Shown one piece after another: positions 17,735-26,177 of a stretch of DNA of 51,298 nt. Position numbers and translations under genes: made by a program. The notes beneath the pieces are model-generated. The model had not been told where the DNA came from. It searched no databases and saw only the letters and a list, made by a program, of their open reading frames with translations. Positions within the stretch are counted from its first letter, which is position 1. Every line of letters begins with the position of its first letter. The DNA comes from Novosphingobium guangzhouense (GTDB lineage Bacteria; Pseudomonadota; Alphaproteobacteria; Sphingomonadales; Sphingomonadaceae), in NCBI RefSeq assembly GCF_002896965.1, contig NZ_LYMM01000044.1, positions 1 to 51,298 on the forward strand. Reading direction: 5' to 3'.

Positions 17735-18405
17735 GGAACCTCGCGCAGCAAGTAGCCGATGCCCCGAATCGAATGGATTTCGACGCCCGCTTCCGCCTCG
17801 GCCAACTTCCGGCGCACGCGAGATATATGCGAGTCTAGCGTGTTAGACTGTACCTCGTCGCCGAAGCCGTAGACCGCCTGTTCGAGGATCTCCCGTAGCA
17901 CCGTCCGCCCCCGCCGCCGGATCAGCGTCTCCAGCACGCGCAGTTCGCGGCGCGGCAGGACGAGCCGCAGGTCACCGACCGATATTTCGTCGTTGGAGAC
18001 GTCATATATCAGGGAGCCGGCGTGGATCTGCTCGTCGGCCAACTCGACGGGGCGTCGGCGCACCGCACGGATACGCGCCAGCATCTCGTCGATCGAGAAC
18101 GGCTTGATGAGGTAGTCGTCAGCGCCTTCGTCGAGTCCGGCGATCCGGTCGGCGATTTCGCCCCGCGCACTTAGCACGATGATCGAAAGGCCCGGCCGGG
18201 CGGCTCGCAATTGCGGCACGATCGAAAGTCCGTCACCATCTGGCAAGGTACGATCCAGAAGCACCAGGTCGAAAGCGTTCATCCGGGCTCCTTCCACCGC
18301 ATCTGCCAGCCGGTCGAGATGATCCACGACGAACCGCTCCCGCTCGAGCGCGGTGCGAAGAGACCCGGCAAGTTCCAGCTCGTCTTCAATCAGGAGTATT
18401 CTCAT
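17731..18405 (-). CDS. OmpR/PhoB-family response regulator
   Basis: The 224-residue protein has a receiver domain (MRILLIEDELELAG, phospho-acceptor D51 in LVLLDRTLPDGDG, conserved K101 in YLIKPF) and a C-terminal winged HTH DNA-binding domain (LPRRELRVLETLIRRRGRTV, LDSHISRVRRKL, IRGIGYLL). It is a full-length OmpR/PhoB-type transcription factor. The start at 18405 matches the family; the open frame extends upstream without homology. The stop overlaps the start of its kinase. Confidence 0.96.
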   Translation of the reverse strand: MRILLIEDELELAGSLRTALERERFVVDHLDRLADAVEGARMNAFDLVLLDRTLPDGDGLSIVPQLRAARPGLSIIVLSARGEIADRIAGLDEGADDYLIKPFSIDEMLARIRAVRRRPVELADEQIHAGSLIYDVSNDEISVGDLRLVLPRRELRVLETLIRRRGRTVLREILEQAVYGFGDEVQSNTLDSHISRVRRKLAEAEAGVEIHSIRGIGYLLREVP

Positions 18406-18439
18406 GATGACTTCGTCCTTTTGCACGCCGTCGCGTGCG

Positions 18440-18655
18440 TCACCCTGAGAGAGTCCGCCCAAAAGGCGAGTCCTGCGGATCTGCAATCCGAGGCACTTCT
18501 TCGGCGGGCATCGCACCCCACAAACGGGCCTCCAACCGCGTCCGAGTGGGTAGACCATCTGCGGAAGCTGGCCCGCCCTGGTCGTCGATTTGATCGAGGA
18601 GGAAGGTCCTGGCGTAATCCCGGACCTTCACCGTCGCCGCTGCCCGGTATGTCAT
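18440..18655 (-). CDS. Possible small coupled protein, unknown
   Basis: A 71-residue open frame whose ATG overlaps the stop of the aldehyde dehydrogenase gene (ATGA), suggesting translational coupling. The opening MTYRAAATVKVRDYARTFLL could form one amphipathic helix; the rest looks disordered and rich in Pro and Arg. No family was recognised. In such GC-rich DNA a frame of this length can arise by chance, and the overlap is the only support. Confidence 0.3.
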   Translation of the reverse strand: MTYRAAATVKVRDYARTFLLDQIDDQGGPASADGLPTRTRLEARLWGAMPAEEVPRIADPQDSPFGRTLSG

Positions 18656-20124
18656 TGGACAGCTCCGGTCATGGCTGTTTGCCCCGGGCGCAGCGCAATA
18701 TGCTTGTACTCGACGAAATCCTCGATCGCCGCGACGCCGTTCAGCCTGCCAAGGCCTGACAGCTTGAACCCGCCTTCTTCCGTGCTGTCATAGACCTTGG
18801 CCCAGTCGTTCACGAAGACGCTGCCTACCTCCAGCGCCTGCGCGACGCGCAGTGAACGGTCGAGGTCGCGGGTCCAGACACTGGCTGACAACCCGAACTC
18901 GCTGTCGTTGGCGAGTGCGACTGCCTGTGCTTCGTCGCTGAAGCGCTGGATGGTGATGACCGGTCCGAAAGTTTCCTCCTGCACGATCGCGAGCTGGTTG
19001 TCGTCGACCTCCAGCATCGCGGGTCGGAAGAACGCGCCTGCGGCGAGTGGGCCGTCGGTCACGGGCCCGCCGCGCACGATCACCCTGGCGCCAGCCGCGA
19101 TCGCGTCTGTCACGACCTTGTCGACCCGAGCAACATTGGCCTTGTCGATCAGCGGTCCCATGTCGCTCGCAGGATCGGCTGCCGGACCGATCCTGACGTT
19201 GCGCAACCGATCGGCGAGGCGGTCGCGCACGACCTCGTAGAGATTGTCCTGCACCAGGAGGCGCGATCCGGTCATGCAGAACTGACCGGCGAAAACCGTC
19301 AGCGCCTTTTCGAGGACTGGGATCATTGATGCGACATCGGCGTCGTCGAACACGATCATCGGTGCCTTGCCGCCGAGTTCAAGGCCGAAGCGCTTTATTC
19401 GACGCGCGCCGACCGCGCCGATCGCCGCACCGGTCCTCGTGCTGCCGGTGAAGCTGATCGCTGGCACACCCTCGCTCTCAACGAGGTGCGCAGCGCCTTC
19501 CGAGCCGCTCTCGGCGAAGATGTTGACGACGCCTGCGGGCAGGTCGGGCGCTTCGGCAAGTATCGCGGACAGCACAGAGGCGACCTGCGCCGCTTGACCC
19601 GGCATCTTGACGACCACCGTGCAGCCGGCGGCCAGCGCCGGTGCGAACGAGCGGACTGCGAGGATCACCGGGGAGTTCCAAGGTACGATGACTCCCGCCG
19701 CCCCAATCGGTTGGCGGAGCACAATCGAAATGCTTCCCGGTAGTGGCTGTATGGCGCGCCCAGCCTCGGTACGAGCCATTGCCGCCCAGTAGCGCAGCTT
19801 GCTTGGCGAACCGCCGGCCTCGAGCGCTGCCTCGCTCGCGATCTTGCCGTTCTCCAGCGAGAGGACGGCGATCAGCCGCTCGCGATGGCGTTCTATCGCG
19901 GCTGCCATCTGATCGAGCACTCGAGCGCGCAACTCGGCGTCGTGCGGCCATGGCGTTCGGCGGAACGCCGTCGTAGCGGCGTTGATCGCATCACGCGCGG
20001 CTGTAGCCCCGTCGTCGGCATAGCTGCCGATCGTCTCGTAGGTCGCCGGGTTGATCGACGGGGAGAGCACCGTCGGCGCGACGAAAGCGCCGTTGATCCA
20101 GTTTCGGGCCGGAGAGTTCGTCAT
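18652..20124 (-). CDS. Aldehyde dehydrogenase family protein
   Basis: A 490-residue NAD(P)-dependent aldehyde dehydrogenase, full length for the family. Visible marks are the oxyanion region VIVPWNSPVILA, the cofactor segment SFTGSTRTGAAIG, the general-base glutamate in LELGGKAPMIVF, the catalytic cysteine in FAGQFCMTGSR, and the C-terminal EETFGPVI and SGLGR. The start at 20124 has AAGGA upstream; 18 further codons are open before it. It is the third gene of a leftward operon after an alcohol dehydrogenase and a metallo-beta-lactamase-fold protein, so alcohol to aldehyde to acid oxidation is the likely theme. Confidence 0.93.
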   Translation of the reverse strand: MTNSPARNWINGAFVAPTVLSPSINPATYETIGSYADDGATAARDAINAATTAFRRTPWPHDAELRARVLDQMAAAIERHRERLIAVLSLENGKIASEAALEAGGSPSKLRYWAAMARTEAGRAIQPLPGSISIVLRQPIGAAGVIVPWNSPVILAVRSFAPALAAGCTVVVKMPGQAAQVASVLSAILAEAPDLPAGVVNIFAESGSEGAAHLVESEGVPAISFTGSTRTGAAIGAVGARRIKRFGLELGGKAPMIVFDDADVASMIPVLEKALTVFAGQFCMTGSRLLVQDNLYEVVRDRLADRLRNVRIGPAADPASDMGPLIDKANVARVDKVVTDAIAAGARVIVRGGPVTDGPLAAGAFFRPAMLEVDDNQLAIVQEETFGPVITIQRFSDEAQAVALANDSEFGLSASVWTRDLDRSLRVAQALEVGSVFVNDWAKVYDSTEEGGFKLSGLGRLNGVAAIEDFVEYKHIALRPGQTAMTGAVQ

Positions 20125-20237
20125 CTCGTCGTCCTTTGCGAAAGGGGCGGGCGTGCCGATCCGTGGCACGCGCGTCATGTCCCATGTCTGGAAGGCGGCG
20201 GCCTGCGGAAGTCTCGGCTGCCGCGAGGCCGCGGGTG

Positions 20238-21317
20238 TCAGGTCAGGAAGGGCGGCGCGTTCTCACCGCGCAGGCGATAGTTCGGCCGCGGGCGTTCGAG
20301 CCTGATCGACTCCAGCACCGTGTAGGCGTGATACTTCGTCTGGGTGGTTACTCCGGCCAGCCGTTCCGACCACAGCTGCCCGTTGCTGCTGCGCTTCTCG
20401 AGCACATACTTCGTCGCGTAGTTCGCCATGGAGTTGATCCAGTTTTCTGTCCCGACGAATACCTTGTCCCAGCCCGCGCCGTCGAGGACGCCGATGAGAG
20501 CGTCGGACCGGGAGAAGCGGTCGACTGCAGCCTGTGCGCCGTCGAGGACGTCGGCGAAGTATTCGATTGAGGCTTTCACCGTCTCTGGTGTGCCGTAAGA
20601 CATGTGATGACCGGCGACCAGGAAGTCGAAGTCGAATTCCGTCAACTGCTGTTGCGCTTGATACCAGCCCATGATGTTCTGCGACGCATCGCAATGCATG
20701 AAGGTCGCGCTGCCAGGGCTGATGATGTCGATGACGGTCAGCACTCTATGAGCCGGCGCATAGATGAAGATGTTGCCAGGGCAGTGGTTCTCGCCCTTGT
20801 ACGACAACTCCAGAGTTACGCCGCCGACGTTCAGCGTGTAATCCTTGTCGAACGTCAGAGTCGGGAGCGGGCGGTTCGGGTCGGGAAAGCGTTCGAGCAG
20901 TTCCTTCGTTATCTCGTGCGCGACAATCTCAACGCCCGAGCCGAACACCGATGCTGCCCCGATATGGTCGGTGTGCCAATGGCTGTAGATGACGTGCGTC
21001 ACGGGCTTGTCGGTGACCTCCTCGATCGCCGCCAGCATGTTCTCGCCGATCGTTGGCGGTGCGTCGATTGCGAGCACGCCGTCGTTCGTCACGACGAAGG
21101 CCGCGTCGTACCCGCCGCTCGTGACCCAATAGAAGCCGTCGCGAAGCTCCTCGACATGGTAGCCCAGCCTTTGAAAGCGTTCGCTGGAGAAGTAGGGCGG
21201 ATAATAGTTGGGTGGGTCCGCCGGATGCTCACCCGCTTCGGGGAAGCCATAGTTGTCGATCGCGAAGAACGCCGGCGTATCGCTGGCGGTAATGTGCTTT
21301 TGATGATTGTTGCACAT
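20238..21317 (-). CDS. Metallo-beta-lactamase-fold hydrolase
   Basis: The 359-residue protein carries the binuclear metal motif HWHTDH (113-118) within VIYSHWHTDHIG, and further metal-ligand regions in CPGNIFIY and LVAGHHMSYG. No signal peptide is evident, and the length is greater than class B beta-lactamases because of an N-terminal extension of about 60 residues. The ATG at 21317 has AGAGGAA upstream. It lies between an alcohol and an aldehyde dehydrogenase gene, which suggests a role in hydrolysing an ester, lactone or similar intermediate. The substrate is unknown. Confidence 0.87.
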   Translation of the reverse strand: MCNNHQKHITASDTPAFFAIDNYGFPEAGEHPADPPNYYPPYFSSERFQRLGYHVEELRDGFYWVTSGGYDAAFVVTNDGVLAIDAPPTIGENMLAAIEEVTDKPVTHVIYSHWHTDHIGAASVFGSGVEIVAHEITKELLERFPDPNRPLPTLTFDKDYTLNVGGVTLELSYKGENHCPGNIFIYAPAHRVLTVIDIISPGSATFMHCDASQNIMGWYQAQQQLTEFDFDFLVAGHHMSYGTPETVKASIEYFADVLDGAQAAVDRFSRSDALIGVLDGAGWDKVFVGTENWINSMANYATKYVLEKRSSNGQLWSERLAGVTTQTKYHAYTVLESIRLERPRPNYRLRGENAPPFLT

Positions 21318-21346
21318 GGGTCTGATTCCTCTTGATAGTGAAGAGA

Positions 21347-22507
21347 TCAGGCGTGTGCGGCGTCGAACCGCAGCACCGCCTTGATGACGCGGCCCGCGGC
21401 TACGTCGTCGAATGCCTGGTTGATGTCCGCGAAGTCGTAGAAGGTGATGAGACGGTCGAAGGGGAAGCGACCGGTACGGTAGAGGCCGATCAGTTCCGGG
21501 ATCATCAGCGCGGAAATTGCGTCGCCCTGGATGATGCCGCGCAGCGTCTGCCCGACGGTCAGGCGCGATGCGTCGACGAGCGCGCCTGAATGCGCGTTGA
21601 AGGCGACGAAGCCGAAATGGCCCATCGCCGCCAGCGCGCCGATCCCGGCATCCAGGTTGGCGGCCCGCCCACTGGTATCGAGGACGAACTCGACCCCGCG
21701 TGGCGTGATCGCCCGGATTGCGGCCGTGACGTCCGGCGCGTCGGCGGCGTTGACGACGTGCGTCGCTCCGAGTTCGCTTGCGAGCGCGAGCCGTTCGGCA
21801 TTCACGTCGATCGCGATGACGGTTGCGGCGTCCGCGACTTTCGCCGCCATGATGGCGGCGAGGCCGACCGCGCCGACGCCGAAGACTGCGACGCTCGCGC
21901 CCACAGGCACCTTCATCGCCTTGAGGATCGCGCCCGCGCCCGTCTGGAAGCCGCACCCTAGCGGCCCCAGAATCTCCAGCGGGACATCATCCGGCACTTT
22001 GACGGTGTTGCGCTGGTGAGCCAGCGCATAGGTCGCGAAGGACGACTGGCCGAAGAAATGCGCATGGAGGTCGTCGACGCCCTGTCGCTCGACGCCGATG
22101 GTGCCGTCCAGCCGTGCCCCTGCGAAATTCGCCTCCCAGACCTTCTCGCAATAGGCGGCATGAGAGGACAGGCACGGCTTGCACTGTCCGCAGGAATGAT
22201 AGGACAGCACGACATGGTCGCCCGGCTTTAGATGGGTGACCGATGTGCCGGTCCGCATGACGACGCCAGCGCCTTCGTGACCGAGAATGGTGGGCAACGG
22301 CGACGGCATAAGTTGTTGGCGGACATGCGAGTCGGTGGCGCAGATGCCGGTTGCGACCATGCGGATTAGAACTTCGTCGGCTCGCGGTGTTTCGAGAGCG
22401 ATGTCCTGCATGATGAACGGTCCATCCTTTTGCTCGACCACGGCCGCGCGGGCATGGGTGATCGTGGCTTGTTGCAGCGCGGAACTGGCGGGTGCTGGCT
22501 GATTCAT
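21347..22507 (-). CDS. Zinc-dependent alcohol dehydrogenase (aryl-alcohol type)
   Basis: A 386-residue medium-chain zinc alcohol dehydrogenase resembling benzyl/aryl-alcohol and class III enzymes. The catalytic zinc ligands are in ATGICATDSHV and GHEGAGV, the four structural-zinc cysteines lie in CGQCKPCLSSHAAYC, and the NAD-binding motif is VFGVGAVGLAA. The region LGCGFQTGAGAIL is typical of the aryl-alcohol group. The ATG at 22507 is preceded by GGAGG. It is the promoter-proximal gene of the ADH, MBL, ALDH operon, with a LysR gene divergent 104 bp away. Confidence 0.92.
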   Translation of the reverse strand: MNQPAPASSALQQATITHARAAVVEQKDGPFIMQDIALETPRADEVLIRMVATGICATDSHVRQQLMPSPLPTILGHEGAGVVMRTGTSVTHLKPGDHVVLSYHSCGQCKPCLSSHAAYCEKVWEANFAGARLDGTIGVERQGVDDLHAHFFGQSSFATYALAHQRNTVKVPDDVPLEILGPLGCGFQTGAGAILKAMKVPVGASVAVFGVGAVGLAAIMAAKVADAATVIAIDVNAERLALASELGATHVVNAADAPDVTAAIRAITPRGVEFVLDTSGRAANLDAGIGALAAMGHFGFVAFNAHSGALVDASRLTVGQTLRGIIQGDAISALMIPELIGLYRTGRFPFDRLITFYDFADINQAFDDVAAGRVIKAVLRFDAAHA

Positions 22508-22611
22508 CGGGTCCTCCATGAGGTCGTATGCGGTCTTCCGCTGCGTCGCCGTCTGGTCTACCGCTCACGTGCTGTTGCAATAGCCGCCAAGGCAGGAACT
22601 TGGAGTTGCGT

Positions 22612-23511
22612 ATGCCGGAACCCGCGCCCGTTGATTTGCTCGATGTCATCGCTTTCGTCCGCGTGGTTGAGACGGGGAGCATCGCCAATGCAGCGGCGCG
22701 CCTCGGCATCGCCAAATCGATCGTCAGCCGCCGCGTGAGCCGCTTGGAGGGGGTGCTTGGCGCCCAGCTGCTGACGCGCACCCCGCGCGGCACGACGCTG
22801 ACCGATATCGGCCGCGAGTATCACGAGCGGGCCGCCGCCGGCCTGTTGCAGCTTGAGTCAGCCCGCGAGATAGTTACCAAGTCGACCAGCGAGATCTTCG
22901 GGCAGCTTCGCATCCAGGTGCCGGCCGCCTTCGGCGAGTTCCTGCTGGCACCGCTACTTGCCGAGTTCGCAGCGCGCTATCCGCGCATCGAGTTCGACGT
23001 CCGGTTCACCGATCGCCAAGTCGACATGATCGCGGAAGCCTATGATCTGGCGGTCTGGCCCGGTGCTGTTCCGGACTCGATCCTCATCACGCGCAAACTG
23101 GCCAAGGTGCGATGGGCGATGGTGGCGTGCCCGGCCTATCTCGATGCGCGGGGGCGTCCCGCACGGCCGGCGGATCTGGCCGACCACGATACTATCCTTT
23201 ATGCGCTCGATCCCGGCCGCTGGCGACTAAAGGGACCAGACGGCTTGGAGCCCGTGCGGATGAATTCACGCTTCCGCACCGACAACGGGCGGATGCTGCT
23301 GGCCGCGGCGCGCGCGGGTCTCGGCATCGTGCTCGTCCCCATGTTCATGGTCGAAGAGGCGCTGGCACGCGGCGAGTTCGAGGCGGTGCTGCCGGACTTC
23401 TCGCACGAAGGCGGCGACCTGCAGATTCTCATGCCGCCAGCACGCGCTGGTATTGCACGGGTGCGGGCACTCGTCGCTTTTCTTTACGAAAAGTTTGATC
23501 GCGAAGTCTGA
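22612..23511 (+). CDS. LysR-family transcriptional regulator
   Basis: A 299-residue LysR regulator. The HTH covers LLDVIAFVRVVETGSIANAA through GIAKSIVSRRVSRLEGVLG (about residues 9-45), followed by LLTRTPRGTTLTDIG and an effector domain of the CrgA/AphB-like group (LRIQVPAAFGEFLLAPLLAE, YDLAVWPG, LGIVLVPMFM). It is transcribed away from the ADH-MBL-ALDH operon and probably regulates it. The ATG at 22612 has GGAG upstream. Its 3' end abuts the decayed MFS copy. Confidence 0.92.
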   Translation: MPEPAPVDLLDVIAFVRVVETGSIANAAARLGIAKSIVSRRVSRLEGVLGAQLLTRTPRGTTLTDIGREYHERAAAGLLQLESAREIVTKSTSEIFGQLRIQVPAAFGEFLLAPLLAEFAARYPRIEFDVRFTDRQVDMIAEAYDLAVWPGAVPDSILITRKLAKVRWAMVACPAYLDARGRPARPADLADHDTILYALDPGRWRLKGPDGLEPVRMNSRFRTDNGRMLLAAARAGLGIVLVPMFMVEEALARGEFEAVLPDFSHEGGDLQILMPPARAGIARVRALVAFLYEKFDREV

Positions 23512-23519
23512 GGTGCCAG

Positions 23520-24000
23520 TCAGACCCGTCCGAATGCGGCCAATCAACATGGCGCCGCAGATCGCCAGCGCCGCCATGATCGCTCCGATCGCCGGGAGGA
23601 TAAGTGGCTGTGTCCATCCCGAACCGGCAGTAGTCGCCTCCTCCTTACCTGCCGCGCTGGCGCTCACCTCGGTCCGTATCTCAGGGAGGCGCCGCGATAC
23701 GCGCGATGAGACGAGTCTCGCCAGGTACAGATCGGGGCAAGACCTAGCACTGCTGAGCGCCGGATCGTTTCGGCTCAAGCTGCCTGCTCGGCGGCGCCTG
23801 CTGCGAGCCGTCAATTCATTTAACTGCCGAGCAGCGCCGGACCGGTGACTGCGGTCTGGCATGAACGACGCCAAACATCATGCGAAGCTGACGAGTGCGC
23901 CGCCGCAACGCCGCAGGGCGCTCGTGGTGCCTAGCAGAGCGCCGGCTCGAGGGAGGAGCTGCCGGTGAACGCGATACCGCCTGCAAAACGAAGAAACGCG
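23520..24000 (-). pseudogene. Decayed 3' part of a DHA2-type MFS transporter gene
   Basis: Reading leftward, the DNA matches the 3' end of the intact MFS gene at 43740-45380. The protein pieces TEVSASAAGKEEA, GSGWTQPLILPAIGAIMAAL and AICGAMLIGRIRTG correspond to the intact TEVSAGAAREEQA, ASGWTQPPIVPAIGAIMAAL and AICGFILILAAFGRV. Over the first 115 bp or so the two differ at few positions; further on, insertions, deletions and stops break the frame, and the similarity fades near 24000-24100. It is a degenerate paralogue, or what remains after recombination. The N-terminal two thirds are absent. The rest up to 24197 shows no gene. Confidence 0.82.
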
Positions 24001-24197
24001 GCATCTCTTGCGCGCTCACCCGCATGCTCTCGTTGAAGGCGGCGATAGTGCTGAGACAAAATCGCCAGCAGCGTCGGCCACGCGAGCGTTGCAGCGTTCA
24101 CGGCCACAAGCTGTTGAAGATACCTGTTGATCCAACTCGGAGCGCTATCTTAATCTACAAGCTGTAATCAGGGCTAAGGGCGGATTGCGGTGGGTTA

Positions 24198-24752
24198 CTA
24201 CCGGGGCAAGGAGTCCGCGCGGGCCAGAATGACTTCGGGCGCTTCCCCGGCGCGCACGCGCGAGAAGAGCGCTTCAGGATCGAACTCAATCCCCAGTGGG
24301 TTCCTAGCGAACTCGTCGCTCTCGAAAAAGGCGGCTGCGCCTCCCGGATAACTCACCTGGTCGCACTGAAACTCGATGCGGCTTCCATTAGGGTCCTTGT
24401 AATATAGCGATGTTGTAGGGCCGTGATTGATGCACCAGAAGGGAAGGATACCTTTGGATTTCGCACGCTCGTAAAAATCGGCAAGTTGAGCGATCGACTT
24501 CATCGTGAGCGCAATATGATCGATCCCCGCGACGGTTTCGTCGAAATCCCTGAGGTCCGCCTCTTCGGCGATGGCAACGCGATGATGTTCTTCGTCGAAC
24601 GTAAGGAAACAGAGGCCAGGCTGGCGGTAGACTTCGCGCGCGTCCAACACATCTTTATACCATCGCAAGGTCTGCGCAAAACGGCTCGTTCTGATAACGA
24701 AATGAGCGATGTAAGATGGTTTGAGAGAGTCGCTATCCGTCTGTACCTTCAT
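24198..24752 (-). CDS. VOC-family protein, one-domain extradiol-dioxygenase-like
   Basis: A 184-residue vicinal-oxygen-chelate protein. A metal triad can be placed at H17 (IAHFVIR), H79 (GIDHIAL) and E127 (RIEFQ), with the family segment SLYYKDPNG before the last ligand. These positions fit small type I extradiol dioxygenases, which cleave catechols next to the hydroxyls with Fe(II) and O2. Glyoxalase-type isomerase activity is the alternative. The start has AGGAG upstream. A TetR-type operator (24824-24843) lies in its promoter, so it is probably induced by the island's substrate. Confidence 0.78.
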   Translation of the reverse strand: MKVQTDSDSLKPSYIAHFVIRTSRFAQTLRWYKDVLDAREVYRQPGLCFLTFDEEHHRVAIAEEADLRDFDETVAGIDHIALTMKSIAQLADFYERAKSKGILPFWCINHGPTTSLYYKDPNGSRIEFQCDQVSYPGGAAAFFESDEFARNPLGIEFDPEALFSRVRAGEAPEVILARADSLPR

Positions 24753-24819
24753 GTATCTTCTCCTGTGTTTGCACGAGAGCGGCCCCCTACTCGGGAAGCG
24801 TCAATTGCGCCGCGCAAAG

Positions 24820-24847
24820 ATAATACTGTTCATATGATCAATAAAAG
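24820..24847 (-). promoter_or_regulatory. Promoter and operator 1 of the TetR-type palindrome (24824-24843)
   Basis: The 20-mer TACTGTTCATATGATCAATA (24824-24843) is a near-palindrome with an exact TCATATGA centre. On the minus strand it spans the spacer between a possible -35 CTTTTA (24847-24842) and -10 TATTAT (24825-24820), with 16 bp between them, driving the VOC gene whose start is 72 bp away. An identical 20-mer occurs at 26324-26343 and a fully symmetric version at 30790-30809. Confidence 0.65.
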
Positions 24848-25040
24848 GTTTCGTGCCTCACGCGCCGGTGTGCAGCGTAGACGACGGTCCCACGCCGTTT
24901 CACGGCGACGCAGGGATGTTCAATTGAATAGCAATTTTGCTGATCTCCAAGACAGCTAATGCATTGTCTCCGCTAGCGCCCGCCTGCGCGTCGAAAGCGA
25001 TTTGCGATACCATGAAGTACCTGGGGTCACCGCGACACAG

Positions 25041-25382
25041 CTAGACGGTTCCTGCGTAACCGATGACCAGGCAGGCAAAAAGCAAGAGCCCCAGGCGCTG
25101 CCATGATGCTGCCTCGCCCATTACGAATACGGCCACGATTATCGTCACGATCGGCACGATGGTAGCCAGCGCAGGCATGATGAGGCTGAGCGGCCCTCCT
25201 TCACGTATGACCGTTGCAAGGGCCCAGAAAGAGACCATGTAAACGCTGAGGCAAATGATGCTCCAGCCGATATTGCGGAAGGCATCTGTGCGGCCCAGTA
25301 GCAAGCTACCACCGACTTGGCCGGCGGCACCGATGAGAAAAAGAACGACAATTCGGGTCGTAATAGTAGCAGCGACAGTCAT
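25041..25382 (-). CDS. SMR/DMT-like four-helix membrane protein lacking the key glutamate
   Basis: The 113-residue product has four predicted membrane helices and the length of small multidrug resistance (EmrE-type) proteins. Helix 1 (VVLFLIGAAGQVGGSLLLG) aligns with EmrE helix 1, whose proton-coupling Glu14 is replaced by Gln here. Helix 2 has SVYMVSFWALATVI, matching the family SFW motif. Without the glutamate, classical proton antiport is unlikely. It could be a partner subunit or act by another mechanism. The ATG at 25382 has AAGG upstream; the open frame extends 49 codons further without a plausible site. It lies downstream of wrbA. Confidence 0.65.
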   Translation of the reverse strand: MTVAATITTRIVVLFLIGAAGQVGGSLLLGRTDAFRNIGWSIICLSVYMVSFWALATVIREGGPLSLIMPALATIVPIVTIIVAVFVMGEAASWQRLGLLLFACLVIGYAGTV

Positions 25383-25577
25383 TCGATTGACCTTTTCAAA
25401 AGCCGGTTGGACAACCGTGCAGGATGGCGAGGGTGCATCAGGAGACTTCGCCCTGCCGGGAACGCCCGCGGTTTGCGAATTCGCCGATGCCTCAACCGTA
25501 GGTCGGCAACGACCGTGACCGAGCTTCATGTCAGAAGGCTGTGTCTGTCTGACATGCAGTTCGGCCGCCTCGATGGG

Positions 25578-26177
25578 TTAACCGAACAACCGGGCGGCCA
25601 CCTCCGCAACGCGACGGCCCTGATAGCGCGCGCCATCCAAATCCGTTGCGCTTGGTTGGCGGCTGCCGTCGCCGTTGGCGACCGTCGTAGCGCCATACGG
25701 GGCGCCGCCAGTGACCTCGCTATTGTCCATCTGGCCCCCAAAGCCATAGTCCAGGCCTACGATGGTCATGCCAAAATGCAGAAGGTTAGTGATGATGGAA
25801 AACAGCGTAGTCTCTTGTCCGCCGTGTTGGGTGGCAGATGATGTAAACGCGGCCCCGACCTTTCCATTAAGCGCGCCGCGCATCCAGAGCCCACCAGCTT
25901 GATCCAGGAATGACGCCATTTGCGAGGAGATGCGGCCAAAGCGTGTGCCCGTTCCCACAATAATGGCATCATAGGCTTCAAGGTCTTCGATGACGGCAAG
26001 CGGAGATGCCTGATCGAGTTTGAAATATGCGCTCTGAGCAACCTTGGTTGGCACCGTTTCTGGCACGCGCTTGATATCGACCGTAGCGCCGACGCTGCGC
26101 GCCCCTTCTGCGACTGCTTCAGCCATCGCTTCGATATGTCCGTAGCTGGAATAGTAAAGAACAAGGACCTTAGCCAT
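25578..26177 (-). CDS. wrbA: NAD(P)H:quinone oxidoreductase WrbA
   Basis: A 199-residue flavodoxin-like FMN protein of the WrbA group, which reduces quinones by two electrons. The phosphate-binding loop is YYSSYGHIEAMAEAVAEGA, the middle has AIIVGTGTRFGRISSQMASF, and FTSSATQHGGQETTL and GGAPYGATTVANGDGSRQPS are WrbA signatures. The ATG at 26177 is 6 bp after AAGGA; the ATG at 26183 has no spacing and is less likely. It could detoxify quinones made from catechol intermediates. An operator of the TetR type lies 141 bp upstream. Confidence 0.94.
   Translation of the reverse strand: MAKVLVLYYSSYGHIEAMAEAVAEGARSVGATVDIKRVPETVPTKVAQSAYFKLDQASPLAVIEDLEAYDAIIVGTGTRFGRISSQMASFLDQAGGLWMRGALNGKVGAAFTSSATQHGGQETTLFSIITNLLHFGMTIVGLDYGFGGQMDNSEVTGGAPYGATTVANGDGSRQPSATDLDGARYQGRRVAEVAARLFG

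Noticed and set aside
21318..21956. Upstream extension of the MBL-fold gene
   Set aside because: Arg-rich low-complexity translation antisense-frame artefact over the ADH gene; the ATG at 21317 has a ribosome binding site.
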